In this document: positions 19,286 through 28,388 of the stretch, one piece after another
Layout: each line of letters starts with the position of its first letter
How positions within the stretch are numbered: position 1 is the first letter of the stretch
DNA from: Pseudomonas sp. DG56-2
Lineage (GTDB): Bacteria; Pseudomonadota; Gammaproteobacteria; Pseudomonadales; Pseudomonadaceae
DNA: 64,000 nucleotides
NCBI RefSeq assembly: GCF_004803755.1
Contig: NZ_CP032311.1
Span: forward strand, 884,501 to 948,500
Reading direction: 5' to 3'
Translations under genes and position numbers: made by a program
Notes under the pieces: model-generated
Databases searched by the model: none
Seen by the model: only the letters and a program-made list of their open reading frames with translations
Told to the model about the DNA's origin: nothing

Positions 19286-20577
19286 TAGGACTCACCCTGC
19301 ATTTTCCGGAGCCAATCTAATGCATTTTGTCGCTTCTGTTTAACCGTGATAGGTGATTTCACGAAGCGATCCACAATGCCGTTGGTTACTAACTCCCCCA
19401 ATGGCCCTTGGGAAACTAAACCGGCATAGTCTTGCAGATCTGCGAGGCGTACCAAGCGGCTGTCGCCATCCTGGGGGTCACGGTAGCAAAATACTACATC
19501 GCCCAATGCAGTGTCTGGGAGTGCATCCATCAAAGCGGGATTGTGAGTGCTGAGCAGCAGACGCACACCACGTAGCTCAGCTTGCTCACGCATGGTTTTC
19601 ATAAGTTGGCGTGCTCGCGATGGATGGACGCCGTTGTCGACTTCCTCAATAACTAGTGTTGATTCCGCAGGAATAGACAGTAAGGCAGCGGCGATAGCCA
19701 GCACCCGAAGAGTACCATCAGAGAGCAACTCAACTGACCAATTACGCTCGACCGAACCGAAGTTTTCAACCAGCTCCAAGGAGACCCGTCCGCGGCGATC
19801 CTCGAAAAAATTGACATCTTTTACGTCTTGCTCAGGAAGACTCTTGATGAATTCGATTATGGCTGGGCGGGCCCCTTCGTCCTGCCAAAGCGTAAAGAGC
19901 ACACCGGACAAATTAGAGCAGTCACCTCGGAGCTTCTTGTCCGGATAACTATCGCCGCGCATCAAGGCTGGCACAGGATCAAGAAACAAAGTGTTAGCTA
20001 GTAGGCTCTGGAAGTGTTCAGTCGTTTGCGGGATCACCTTCTGTGCTTTCTTATGGCCCGAATCGAACAATGCTGAACTGGCGAGTTGATTTAGAATGGC
20101 TATCTGGTCAGTGCATGTGATTTGTGGCTTCTTGCCGCCTGTGGAGAAATTATTATACGCAACCCGCACGTCAGTACTCAGACCAATAGAGGACTGCTCG
20201 ATACGGTAAAGCGGGAATCTTTGGGTGGGCGAGCTAATACTCTCTTGAACAATATGCAACTCATCTTCACGCAGGGATATTTCGATATTGAAGCTATTCC
20301 ACTCCGAATCATCGGTTTCACAACCCAGTGTGAATGACTGGCCCTGGAGGTACGGAAGGTCCTTAATCTGGCCACGGAGTATTTGCTCTGAATCGTCTAC
20401 TCGGTGGCGTAACACCGATAACTTCTGTCCTTGGCCAAGCCAGCATAGAAAACGGAAGGCCTCTAAAGCATTACTTTTCCCAGAAGCATTAGCACCTATC
20501 ATTAGAGTCAAGGACGATAGAGGTAAACGCTGGTCTCGATAACTTTTAAATCCCTTGATGATAATATTTTTCAGCAT
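19285..20577 (-). CDS. RecF/OLD-like ABC ATPase (AAA_21 type)
   Basis: This 430-residue ATPase opens MLKNIIIKGFKSYRDQRLPL, the usual start of SMC/RecF/OLD-type proteins. Walker A is GANASGKS (28-35), the signature is LLSDGT (about 284-289), and Walker B is TLVIEEVDNGVHP with Glu311/Glu312. The switch histidine is in LLLSTHNPALMDAL (about residue 345). There is no TOPRIM nuclease domain behind the ATPase, so it is not a complete OLD nuclease. The nuclease role is probably supplied by the coupled downstream PIN protein. Related ATPases sense phage products in PARIS and Septu. The pair lies in a hotspot with other probable defence genes. Confidence 0.8.
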   Translation of the reverse strand: MLKNIIIKGFKSYRDQRLPLSSLTLMIGANASGKSNALEAFRFLCWLGQGQKLSVLRHRVDDSEQILRGQIKDLPYLQGQSFTLGCETDDSEWNSFNIEISLREDELHIVQESISSPTQRFPLYRIEQSSIGLSTDVRVAYNNFSTGGKKPQITCTDQIAILNQLASSALFDSGHKKAQKVIPQTTEHFQSLLANTLFLDPVPALMRGDSYPDKKLRGDCSNLSGVLFTLWQDEGARPAIIEFIKSLPEQDVKDVNFFEDRRGRVSLELVENFGSVERNWSVELLSDGTLRVLAIAAALLSIPAESTLVIEEVDNGVHPSRARQLMKTMREQAELRGVRLLLSTHNPALMDALPDTALGDVVFCYRDPQDGDSRLVRLADLQDYAGLVSQGPLGELVTNGIVDRFVKSPITVKQKRQNALDWLRKMQGES

Positions 20578-20641
20578 GCTTGCTCCTTCAAAGGCTTATT
20601 CTTGACGGCAGTCTTGCTCGGCATCAATTCGTGAACATCCA

Positions 20642-21289
20642 TCAAACAATTCTCCGCACAATGTCGCCAAGCCGCGCTGGATCACCCGCGCACAGCCGTT
20701 TTACTGCTTCTAGGCTCTCGATTCCCAGTATCTCGCTTATATGTCGAAAATCGATGCCTTGGCGCTTCAGCTTCACCGCCAATGTTCGCCACCCTGATTG
20801 GGCGCTTGCACCCTCACCACCGGCTTGGGCGAACAGGCGGATATAGAGACGACTCAGCTGGTTAGCGCTGTAGTAAGTCTTGCCGTCACGTTGTGTGGCA
20901 CTGATCTTCAGCCCGTCACCGGTGCGGCCCGACACGAACAACGACGCCCGGTAGGCTATACGCCTTGCTGAAACTCCATGGCCGCGGTCCAGGCGTTCGA
21001 CCATGGGTGCGTCAATAGCATTGGTCAGTTTCTTGTTCGTCCAGCACAGAGATCGTGCGCGATGTTTGTAAGCAGGCTCTACTCGCACCTGGGAGTCGAT
21101 CAGTACCTCACCGGATTCGCTTACGTAGTCGCTTACACGCAGTCGGCAAATCTCGGTCACCGTCATGCCGGTGCCGAAGCATGTGGGCAGCAGGGCCGCG
21201 TCACGATTGCCATTCTCGGGGCTGCTTACCCTAGCAATCTTCACCGCATGTTCGAGCTGGTGACCCTCGATGACTACCGCCTTGGGCAT
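20642..21289 (-). CDS. Tyrosine-recombinase-like protein lacking catalytic residues
   Basis: This 215-residue protein matches a Pseudomonas integrase-like family starting MPKAVVIEGHQLEHAVKIAR. The recombinase fold is recognisable at CFGTGMTVTEICRLRVSDYV, where an active enzyme normally has Arg in place of the Thr after GM. It is also seen at SGWRTLAVKLKRQGIDFRHI, where the box-II His is absent. No nucleophilic Tyr is visible near the end (LCAGDPARLGDIVRRIV). It is thus probably a non-catalytic DNA-binding relative or a decayed recombinase. The frame is intact, which favours a retained role. It lies 64 bases upstream of the ATPase/PIN pair on the same strand and may be co-transcribed or regulatory. 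Confidence 0.6.
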   Translation of the reverse strand: MPKAVVIEGHQLEHAVKIARVSSPENGNRDAALLPTCFGTGMTVTEICRLRVSDYVSESGEVLIDSQVRVEPAYKHRARSLCWTNKKLTNAIDAPMVERLDRGHGVSARRIAYRASLFVSGRTGDGLKISATQRDGKTYYSANQLSRLYIRLFAQAGGEGASAQSGWRTLAVKLKRQGIDFRHISEILGIESLEAVKRLCAGDPARLGDIVRRIV

Positions 21290-22083
21290 TTTTCACTCTA
21301 CATCGCTATATGCCATCAATCCCAACATAGTACGGCAACAAAAAAGCGGAGGATAGGCCGCCCCTGTTGCATCCGTACTGTTCCCGGAATGTGGGACTCC
21401 ACAAGTCATCCTGTGGGGCTTGAATGGTCATTACACATAGAAATCCGATTCGCCATGGTTACACCGATCCAGTTGTTACACTGCTAGAACACAGCGGGTA
21501 GGCTGACGTGTAACCACAATTTAGTCCTTTAAAATCAATTTGTTATTGATGGGCGCTACACGTATTACACCTGTTACACCTCATTAGAGTCTTAGTTGGC
21601 TAGCGCCCCCATGCCCCTATTCGTTCGTGCCTTCAGCGGCAGATGCAGTCCCCGCACTCCCGTTTTTTGAACCAGCCGGGGGACCCTGAGAGACGGAGCA
21701 AGATACGGGGCTGGAAACCCGCGGGACTTTGTTAGCTGCAGGGTGCCCAGCTTAGTGAACAGGTGAATCGGGTGAACACACCCGTCTGGGTGGTGAACCC
21801 AATCAATCATTCTCCTGGCTCCTGACCCTTCTCCTCGTGGGCCGTCAACCTCGTCAACTGTCAACCATCGTCAACCGGTTAGCCGCTAGCAAGACGGCGC
21901 GGGTTTCCGACCCCGTACCGTCTGATAAACACCAGGGGCCCCGGGGTAGAAACTGACGAAAAGCCAAAATGGCCAAACGAGTTCTGGTGCGTGGTAATCA
22001 AAAGACTGCTTAGCGATGCCAGCGAGTGTTCTCGACCTCACACCAAACAAAATCCTGACGCCGTCTGGCATTACGGTGTTCTC
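21290..22083. other. 794-base region without a convincing gene; possible iterons
   Basis: Only weak minus-strand reading frames occur here (90 residues at 21592-21864, 61 residues at 21886-22071), with poor ribosome sites and no recognised family. The DNA contains clustered GGTGAAC-like words at 21755-21760, 21762-21767, 21771-21777 and 21792-21798, and TTACAC words at 21474-21580. Such repeats can be replication-initiator sites in P4-like elements. Confidence 0.35.
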
Positions 22084-22725
22084 TTAAAAGCATGAAAAAC
22101 TGAAAGATGCCCGTGGGTATGCGGTACTAGCGAGAGTCAGGCGGCAGTCTTTACCAAGAGCGCGAAGCTCTTTGGTTTCTCCCACTCCCATAGTTACAGG
22201 CTGATTGCCCAGTCGGCCGTAAATACCACCACCCGGGTAGACCGTATCCACCCCGATGACGAGGTTATTTTTTATCAATTGTGCAGACTGACCTTGCTGA
22301 AGATCGATTACCTGATCTGAAACAATCGTCTTGTCAAGGTTTTTCTTAAGGGTTTGATTTTGCTCGGACAAGATTTGTAGCGACAGGCCTTTCTTCTTGT
22401 CCTCCTCAGTTAAAGAGGCCAATTGCGCACGCAGTCCTTCGTTCTCCTTGCGAAGCGTCTTGAGCTCGTCCATCGAGGCAAATTGTTGGTGCAGTGATTT
22501 ACTGATATCTGACAGTCGATTGATCGTATCTGGAACATTCCATGTTTTTGCCATTGTCAGCGACTCGATCTCCTTGTCACGCGATTCGACCTGCTTATCT
22601 CGGTCGTCTATTCGTCCTTGTTGAAGCTGAAATGCAAGTGTATAGGCACCAGGAACGGAAATAACTAGTAGAGCGCTGACGGCTCCCAGTGCTCTTTCAG
22701 CCGTCAACCATGAGGGAAAAGCCAC
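22084..22725 (-). CDS. Membrane-anchored coiled-coil protein of unknown function
   Basis: This 213-residue protein has one N-terminal membrane helix (residues about 12-32, ALGAVSALLVISVPGAYTLA). A heptad-rich coiled coil follows to about residue 135 (DRDKQVESRDKEIESLTM; LKTLRKENEGLRAQLASLTE). A small beta-rich C-terminal domain of about 75 residues contains NNLVIGVDTVYPGGGIYGRL and ends with a Cys pair (KDCRLTL, SFSCF). The C-terminal part would lie in the periplasm if the N-terminus is cytoplasmic. There is no partner gene on either side; it lies between recombinase remnants. I do not recognise the family. Confidence 0.6.
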   Translation of the reverse strand: MAFPSWLTAERALGAVSALLVISVPGAYTLAFQLQQGRIDDRDKQVESRDKEIESLTMAKTWNVPDTINRLSDISKSLHQQFASMDELKTLRKENEGLRAQLASLTEEDKKKGLSLQILSEQNQTLKKNLDKTIVSDQVIDLQQGQSAQLIKNNLVIGVDTVYPGGGIYGRLGNQPVTMGVGETKELRALGKDCRLTLASTAYPRASFSFSCF

Positions 22726-22873
22726 CTAACCATCTCCTTTAGCTCATCGCCCATCATTCGGAGCGATCGAAAGGTGAGGACGGTACCCATCAGGCGGTAA
22801 ACTGTCCACTGCCCCTACCGTGTAGTCGGCCGCGCGTGTGTATCCCACGGGGCAGGATCAGGTGGATCAGTTT

Positions 22874-22895
22874 TTAGGGATACGTTTAGGGGTAC
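22874..22895 (+). repeat. Tandem motif upstream of integrase remnant, copy 2
   Basis: TTAGGGATACGTTTAGGGGT and adjoining bases match the motif at 15114-15136 at about 20 of 23 positions. As in copy 1, it lies shortly before the surviving part of a P4-type integrase. Confidence 0.5.
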
Positions 22896-22946
22896 GTTTG
22901 GTTTGTTTTGGTTGGGCTTTACCGTAAACATTGGTCTGTATGTGTT

Positions 22947-23507
22947 ATGTTTGGTTCCTGTCTCCACGCGCCCAGTGGCTCGAAGACTTGGCGGCTGCGG
23001 TATTTCAAACCCAACGGCAAGGAAGGCACGCTGATTATCGGCAAGTACCCAATCGTTTCGTTGGCCGTTGCGAGGACCAAGCGCGATGAGGCCAAAGCAC
23101 TGTTGCTCGACAACCTTGATCCGATGGAAGAAAAGCAGAAGGCTAAGATCGCAGCCCAGCGGGCGAGCTTTCTCTTTGAAACCGTCGCCCTGGAGTGGCA
23201 TGTCGAAATGTCCCGGCGCTGGACTGAGGGCCACGCGAAGACTGTCCTGAGTAGGTTGCGCACCCACGTATTTCCACTGATCGGCCAGCGGCCTATTGCT
23301 GAACTCGACACCCACGATCTGCTTGAGGTCACTCAGCGAATCAAGGATCGCGGCACCATGGATGTTGCGCTGCGTGTGCAGAACTGCCTGTCCACGATCA
23401 TGCGAGGTGCGAAGCGGGCGGGGCAGATAACTCAAAACCCGGCGCTCGATCTGGCCGGCTCGATTCAAGCGCCGCGTCCCCTGCACCGTCCTGCACTTCC
23501 TGCGTAA
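22947..23507 (+). pseudogene. P4-type tyrosine integrase, N-terminal half only
   Basis: The frame reads SGSKTWRLRYFKPNGKEGTL, followed by the SAM-like core-binding domain (FLFETVALEWHVEMSRRWTE; HVFPLIGQRPIAELDTHDLL) up to NPALDLAGSIQ. The first ~35 residues of the arm-binding domain are missing or replaced, and the whole catalytic domain is absent after 23490. It is related to, but distinct from, the integrase remnant at 15163. It is a relic of a second integrated element. Confidence 0.8.
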
Positions 23508-24040
23508 TATCAGCGGCCCGATCATTGTCGCCAAGGCGTCTGCGGATCCAGCTGTGTAACCACTGTGCATGATCCCGGTAGAGGTCATGGACCGCTTCGC
23601 GATTGAAGGTGGTGGGAGGGGGGCGCGTAGGACACCGAGTGCTTCCTGCTCTAGATATGAATGGGAATTAATCGCGATTATAAGAAAAGCCCGGATCTTT
23701 GCAATCCGTACTGATCGCTTCAGGAGAATTTCTAGACACAGATGAAACGAAAACGGTGAATGACAGCAATGAGTCGAAAGCGGTCGCTCACTACTGACCG
23801 CTATCGGCCAGAAGCAGACGTAGGCATCAGATTCGCATTTGAGGGCTGGCAGCCGCCTTCCCTCATTTCCACTTTTTTAGATTTTCGTACCATAGGTACT
23901 GTGCAGCAATTGCTCGCTTTTTCAATCTCCGACTAGCGGCCCAAGCAGCTAAATCCCACCAACCTCGACCACAGGCCTTTACAAGGTAAGCTGCAATGTT
24001 GATATCGTTGCATATCGATTCTGCGCGAAGGACTGCTCAC
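23508..24040. other. 530-base region with no gene recognised
   Basis: No supported reading frame was found. The only notable items are a perfect 12-base palindrome TAATCGCGATTA at 23669-23680 and the ribosome site of the next gene (GAAGGA, 24027-24032). Confidence 0.4.
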
Positions 24041-24799
24041 ATGTCTTCCATTACTGCTCTTGATGCTCAGGGCCAGCGGCTGTTGGCGCTCCTAGTAGCC
24101 AAACTACCCTCCGTAAGGCCTGCAAACCCGCAAACCTTCATCGGCTACAAGGAAGTGCACGACCGTCTTGGCCTACCTCAGCTGCGAGAAAAATTTGGCG
24201 AAAGCCTCAAGGTCCAAGGACTCGTTTCTCTTGCTGAATGGACGTATGAAACTCGCAAACCAGCGATCACCGGCCTGGTGATTGATCGCAGCTCATTGAT
24301 GCCGGGCAAAGGCTATTTTGAGTTGTTTGGTCGACAGCCTGAGGACTTTGCCTGGTGGAGGGAAGAAATTGAAAAATCGAAAAGCTTCGATTGGTTGCCA
24401 TTTCTCCCCCAGGAGACTGTTCCAGAGCCGCCTGCGGCCGTTGATATTGAAGGTTCAACTGATCGCGCAGAAGTAACAACTTATCGGATCATTCGCGACA
24501 CATTGCTGGCACGGCGAGTCAAGCAACTACACGACTACCAATGCCAACTCTGCGATCACACGATCATACTGCCTGATGGGAGCCGGTACGCTGAAGCCCA
24601 TCATGTTCAGCCACTGGGAGCCCCCCATAACGGACCTGATATATTGGAGAACATCGTCTGCGTATGCCCGAATCACCACGCCGAGCTTGATTACGGCGCG
24701 CGCACTCTCAACCAAACCGACCTCCGACCAGCAGAGGGGCACTCTCTTGGAGACCGCTATCTGGCATACCACAATACGAACGTCCACAAAGCGCCTTAG
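24041..24799 (+). CDS. HNH endonuclease
   Basis: This 252-residue protein is read from ATG 24041 because GAAGGA lies eight bases upstream. Residues about 1-115 form a domain often found fused to HNH nucleases (GYKEVHDRLGLPQLREKFGE; FELFGRQPEDFAWWREEI). The C-terminal half is an HNH nuclease with structural zinc ligands: QCQLCD (Cys168/Cys171), YAEAHHVQPLG (His187/His188), Asn203 and VCVCPNHHAELDYG (Cys207/Cys209, His212). All HNH positions are present, so it is likely to be active on DNA. It precedes a HEPN-like gene by 29 bases on the same strand. Probably a restriction-type defence nuclease; target unknown. Confidence 0.8.
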   Translation: MSSITALDAQGQRLLALLVAKLPSVRPANPQTFIGYKEVHDRLGLPQLREKFGESLKVQGLVSLAEWTYETRKPAITGLVIDRSSLMPGKGYFELFGRQPEDFAWWREEIEKSKSFDWLPFLPQETVPEPPAAVDIEGSTDRAEVTTYRIIRDTLLARRVKQLHDYQCQLCDHTIILPDGSRYAEAHHVQPLGAPHNGPDILENIVCVCPNHHAELDYGARTLNQTDLRPAEGHSLGDRYLAYHNTNVHKAP

Positions 24800-24828
24800 G
24801 CACCCGCGAACAGCGAGGACCCCGTAAC

Positions 24829-25299
24829 ATGACCACACTTACCGAATTGGATCTCCTTGCCTTTTCGTTTTTTCGTGAATTCGCACGCTGCGAGTATTGC
24901 CTCAAGGCCGTTGGGCTTCTGGAGGGCTCCCCAAATAAACCACAGGCCGACTGGGGCACCTTCGCAGCACAAGTGATAGCAGTTTTTGACGTGCCACCGA
25001 ATGCGGAAACTGAAGGCGCGATCCAGTACTACCTTACTCATCCCCCTAAAAAACAAGTGGTTTTAGACGGAGTCCTCAGTTGGTCGACGACGCTTCCCAC
25101 CCATCAGAGCCAAGCAGAACTCGTTCTGCGCCTCGTGTGCAGAGTGAGGAACAACTTGTTCCATGGAGGGAAATTCAACGGCCACTGGTTTGAGCCACAA
25201 AGGAGCGAGGACTTGCTTCATCGAGGGCTGGTAATCCTACGAGCGGTAGTCTCAGGCCACTCCAAGGTTCGCGAAGCCTATGCGAATAAGGCTGACTGA
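24829..25299 (+). CDS. HEPN-like protein downstream of the HNH nuclease
   Basis: This 156-residue helical protein contains RNNLFH at residues 107-112, the R-x4-H motif of HEPN ribonucleases. It lies in a helix context (LVLRLVCRVRNNLFHGGKF) near the C-terminus, as in that superfamily. No transmembrane or other domain was seen. It follows the HNH gene closely in the same direction, suggesting one operon. HEPN proteins act as RNases or as regulators in abortive-infection and toxin-antitoxin systems. The full catalytic motif supports activity, but the family identity is from motif and fold pattern only. Confidence 0.6.
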   Translation: MTTLTELDLLAFSFFREFARCEYCLKAVGLLEGSPNKPQADWGTFAAQVIAVFDVPPNAETEGAIQYYLTHPPKKQVVLDGVLSWSTTLPTHQSQAELVLRLVCRVRNNLFHGGKFNGHWFEPQRSEDLLHRGLVILRAVVSGHSKVREAYANKAD

Positions 25300-25367
25300 T
25301 CGGCTCTGATGACCGTCCACTCTTGGCCGGTCAGCGACGGTCTGGCTTAGACCGCCGCTATGCATGA

Positions 25368-25600
25368 TCAAACCTCGGTCTGTTCTGCCATCTCCAGAGC
25401 GTCATCGACCTCAATCCCCAAATATCGAACGGTGCTTTCCAACTTCGCATGGCCGAGCAGCAGTTGAACCGCCCGCAGGTTCTTCGTCCTGCGATAGACA
25501 AGCGATGCCTTCGTACGTCTCATCGTATGAGTGCCATACATGGCTGGATCAAGGCCAACGGCCTTCACCCAGCCTTTGACTGCATCTAACTCGCAGCCAA
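25368..25600 (-). pseudogene. C-terminal fragment of a tyrosine recombinase
   Basis: Minus-strand reading gives GWVKAVGLDPAMYGTHTMRR, then LRAVQLLLGHAKLESTVRYLG. These are box II (H-x-x-R), the conserved G-H, and the nucleophilic Tyr of tyrosine recombinases. Homology begins abruptly near 25600, next to the following gene's stop, and no N-terminal part is present. The catalytic tail alone cannot act. It is the remains of another integrase. Confidence 0.75.
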
Positions 25601-25603
25601 AAG

Positions 25604-26368
25604 CTAGGACAAATCAGCGACAGGGCTGACGCTACTGTCTCGTTCTGCGATGCTCAACACCGCCGGTAGCTGCTGCTCGACAGGTAACTCGGCGGTCTTA
25701 TCAAGAAGTTCAGCCAAGTCGAAAACGGCCATTTCGACATAGCGTTTTATGCACATCCGCTCATAGGAAACGCTGCGAATACCGTCCAGTACCAGCCAGT
25801 TCAAGAACAGTGCGCCCATACCCAGCACCACGATCACCGAGCCCTTGCCCCATGTGAACAAAGGCGTGGCTTTAATAATTTCCGTGCACAACGCGATCAT
25901 CAGCGCGATCAGAGAGGCGAAACTCAGGTTCTGGGATAAAGCAGGCCTGGCGGGTTTTCCGGTCAGGCCAGCATAAGCTGACAACTCGCGTAGTTTCTCA
26001 ACCGTGTAGCCCTCCTTGCGCAATCCCTCCAGAAAGAAGGCATAACAAAGGGTGTTTTCCCTTTCTAGGCTCGGCTGGTGGTCAATCGCGTGATCTGCAA
26101 ACTGCTGCGGGTAAACCATGCGCAATGCTTTAAGGCGCGTGACATAGAGCAGAAGAGCCCAAGGAGCCAGTGCCATGTAGGTGTAAGGAATCAGCGTAGG
26201 GTTCTTGATGCCGAACATTGCGAACACAAAAAGCAATGCGGTTGACCCTATCGCTGACCACATTGGCCATAACTTGCGAGCATTGTGGAGTTTAAATATG
26301 TGTTTATTGGGTTGTTTACGACTGATTTTATAAAGGGCCTCGAGTTGAGCCCAATCCTTGAGTTTCAT
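25604..26368 (-). CDS. Four-helix membrane protein of unknown function
   Basis: This 254-residue protein has two membrane-helix pairs, at about residues 33-52 plus 58-78 and about 148-168 plus 175-200, with a soluble loop of 70 residues between them (HQPSLERENTLCYAFFLEGL). The N-terminal and C-terminal tails are charged and likely cytoplasmic. No catalytic motif was seen. It is a single-gene unit, and its 3' end touches an integrase fragment. Location in the hotspot allows an accessory or exclusion role, but no function can be assigned. Confidence 0.55.
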   Translation of the reverse strand: MKLKDWAQLEALYKISRKQPNKHIFKLHNARKLWPMWSAIGSTALLFVFAMFGIKNPTLIPYTYMALAPWALLLYVTRLKALRMVYPQQFADHAIDHQPSLERENTLCYAFFLEGLRKEGYTVEKLRELSAYAGLTGKPARPALSQNLSFASLIALMIALCTEIIKATPLFTWGKGSVIVVLGMGALFLNWLVLDGIRSVSYERMCIKRYVEMAVFDLAELLDKTAELPVEQQLPAVLSIAERDSSVSPVADLS

Positions 26369-26571
26369 TATCCATCCTTATTTTCAAAGTCGTGATAACC
26401 GAGCGATACAACGTTGCCCGCAATTGCCACTGCTGACAACCCACAGCCAAAAAAGACGATCGAAAGGCGACAGATTTATTTTTCTATCACTATCCGATTT
26501 TGGCCGATATCCGCCCTTCGCGAACGTCCGCAATGGGTCGAGAGCTGCCGGTCGCGAGTGACTGCTATCGA

Positions 26572-28254
26572 CCCAGGCTGTTTGAAAACGCGCTGAATGT
26601 ATTGAAGGGCGTGGAGATCTAGGGCCGTCTGTAAAACTGGCGGGGGATTACGTGGGTTAGCTCAACTGGCCTCGCAGGGGGCATCTGGCCGGTACGAGTC
26701 GTTCTTGGGGACTTTGTGGGATTCTAACCGGAGCCTCAGTAGGCAATTTTTCACCTTTTGATCGCTTCGAGCAGCCCCTTGGTACCCAAGATGCTCATCA
26801 TTCGCTTGAGGTTGTAAGCGAGCACATGCAGGCTCATTTCGGTACTGACCCTTGGCAGGGTTTTGGTCAAGAAGTGGGTCGCCCCCATCCAGTACTTGAG
26901 CGTTCCAAATGGGTGCTCAACGGTTTGGCGGCGCACCTTCATTTTCCCTGGATCGTGCTCCAGTTGAACCTGCATCGCGTCAACGACCGCCTCGTGTTCC
27001 CAGCGCTTCAATCGCCGCTCTTTACCCGTCGTACATTGCTTGTGCATTGCGCAGGATTGGCAGCCCGAGAACCAATAAACATGCATCAGCATCCCGTCTT
27101 CCCACGTTGAATAGCGCTTGGTCAGCAATTCTCCCGCAGGGCATCGATACTCATTCGATTCCGAGACGTACAGGAAATCCTGCTTACCAAATCGACCTTC
27201 GGCTTTGCTGCTAGAGGTCAGTGGTTTCGGTACGAAGGTCGAAATTCCAGCTTGCTCACATGCAACGATTTCCGTGCCTGTGTAGTAGCCCTGGTCGGCA
27301 ACGACCGTCAGCGACTCAGCACCGATTTGATCGCGTGCTTGCTTCGCCATGTTGCTCAGTTGCCCGCGATCATGACCAACATTCGCACCTCATGCGCGAT
27401 GATCAGATGGTGTTGGGCGTCAACGGCAGTTTGTACGTTATAGCCAACGGTCCCACTACCCCGACCGCCAACTGACATTGATCGGGCATCGGGATCTGTG
27501 AGAGAGATTTGTTTGTCTGGGCTTTGAAGTAGCTGCGTTTCGATGTGTTTGAGCTTCTGCATCTGTTGTTTCAGCGTTTCAATCTTCTCTTTCAGCCGTT
27601 CGGCCTTGGCCGCAGCCACCTCCGGCATTGCCCGGTCTGCTGAATCCATCGCTGACAGATAGCGCTCAATGCTCTGCTCGATTTGCTGCATGCGAGCCTT
27701 CACCTTGGCCTGAGTGAAGTTACGGTCGCGATTGTTCACTGCTTTGAATTTGCTGCCGTCGATGGCGATGATCGACTCAGAGAAAAGATTGAGGTTACGG
27801 CAGAGGATCACGAACTGACGGCAGACGCCGCGAATGGCTTTACCGTTGTCCTTGCGGAAATCGGCGATGGTTTTGAAATCTGGAGCCAGACGCCCCGTGA
27901 GCCACATCAACTCGACATTGCGTTCAGCTTCACGCTCAAGCCGGCGGCTGGACTGAATGCGGTTTAGGTAGCCATAGATGTAGATCTTCAGCAGGGTCGC
28001 TGGATGGTAGGCCGGGCGACCTGTAGCTGCTGGATCGACGCCTGCGAAACCGAGCGCGCTCAAGTCGAGTTCATCGACGAAGACATCGACCACTCGCACT
28101 GGGTTTTCATCGGTGATGTAGTCGTCCAGGCACTCCGGCAGCAATGTGGCCTGCGTCCGAGCCTCACCTTCGATGAATCGCTTCATGATTGTCCTCGCCA
28201 CCATCACGACGACCAGAAGGTTAGACAACCACGGGCGTTTTCACACAGCCTGGG
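26572..28254 (-). mobile_element. IS1182-family insertion sequence with disrupted transposase
   Basis: The ends are inverted: CCCAGGCTGTTTGAAAACGC at 26572-26591 and, on the other strand, CCCAGGCTGTGTGAAAACGC at 28254-28235 (19 of 20). Length is about 1.68 kb. The single transposase gene between them is frameshifted, so this copy is probably immobile unless helped in trans. No target duplication was identified. Confidence 0.8.
26751..28186 (-). pseudogene. IS1182-family transposase, frameshifted
   Basis: The N-terminal part reads MKRFIEGEARTQATLLPECL from 28186, through SESIIAIDGSKFKAVNNRDR (first catalytic Asp), into HLIIAHE and then a wrong-frame end at 27356. In the adjacent frame the protein resumes as NVGHDRGQLSNMAKQARDQI, with TVVADQGYYTG (second Asp) and VEHPFGTLKYWMGATHF (Glu). 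A one-base deletion near 27388-27392 explains the break. All three catalytic blocks survive, so the lesion is recent. Confidence 0.85.
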
Positions 28255-28388
28255 ACGTAAGGAGCCGCCAGTCCCGCGTAGTGGACATTCCCCACAGGTC
28301 GCAGGGGCCTTGATCCCTGATAACACTCAACATTCTTGGCGGGATGACGTGGGACGAGGATCGGAGATCGGACGATGAGGTGACTGAC

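Noticed and set aside
21592..21864. 90-codon minus-strand frame in the gap upstream of the recombinase-like gene
   Set aside because: No family, weak ribosome site and low-complexity composition; kept only as part of the gap description.
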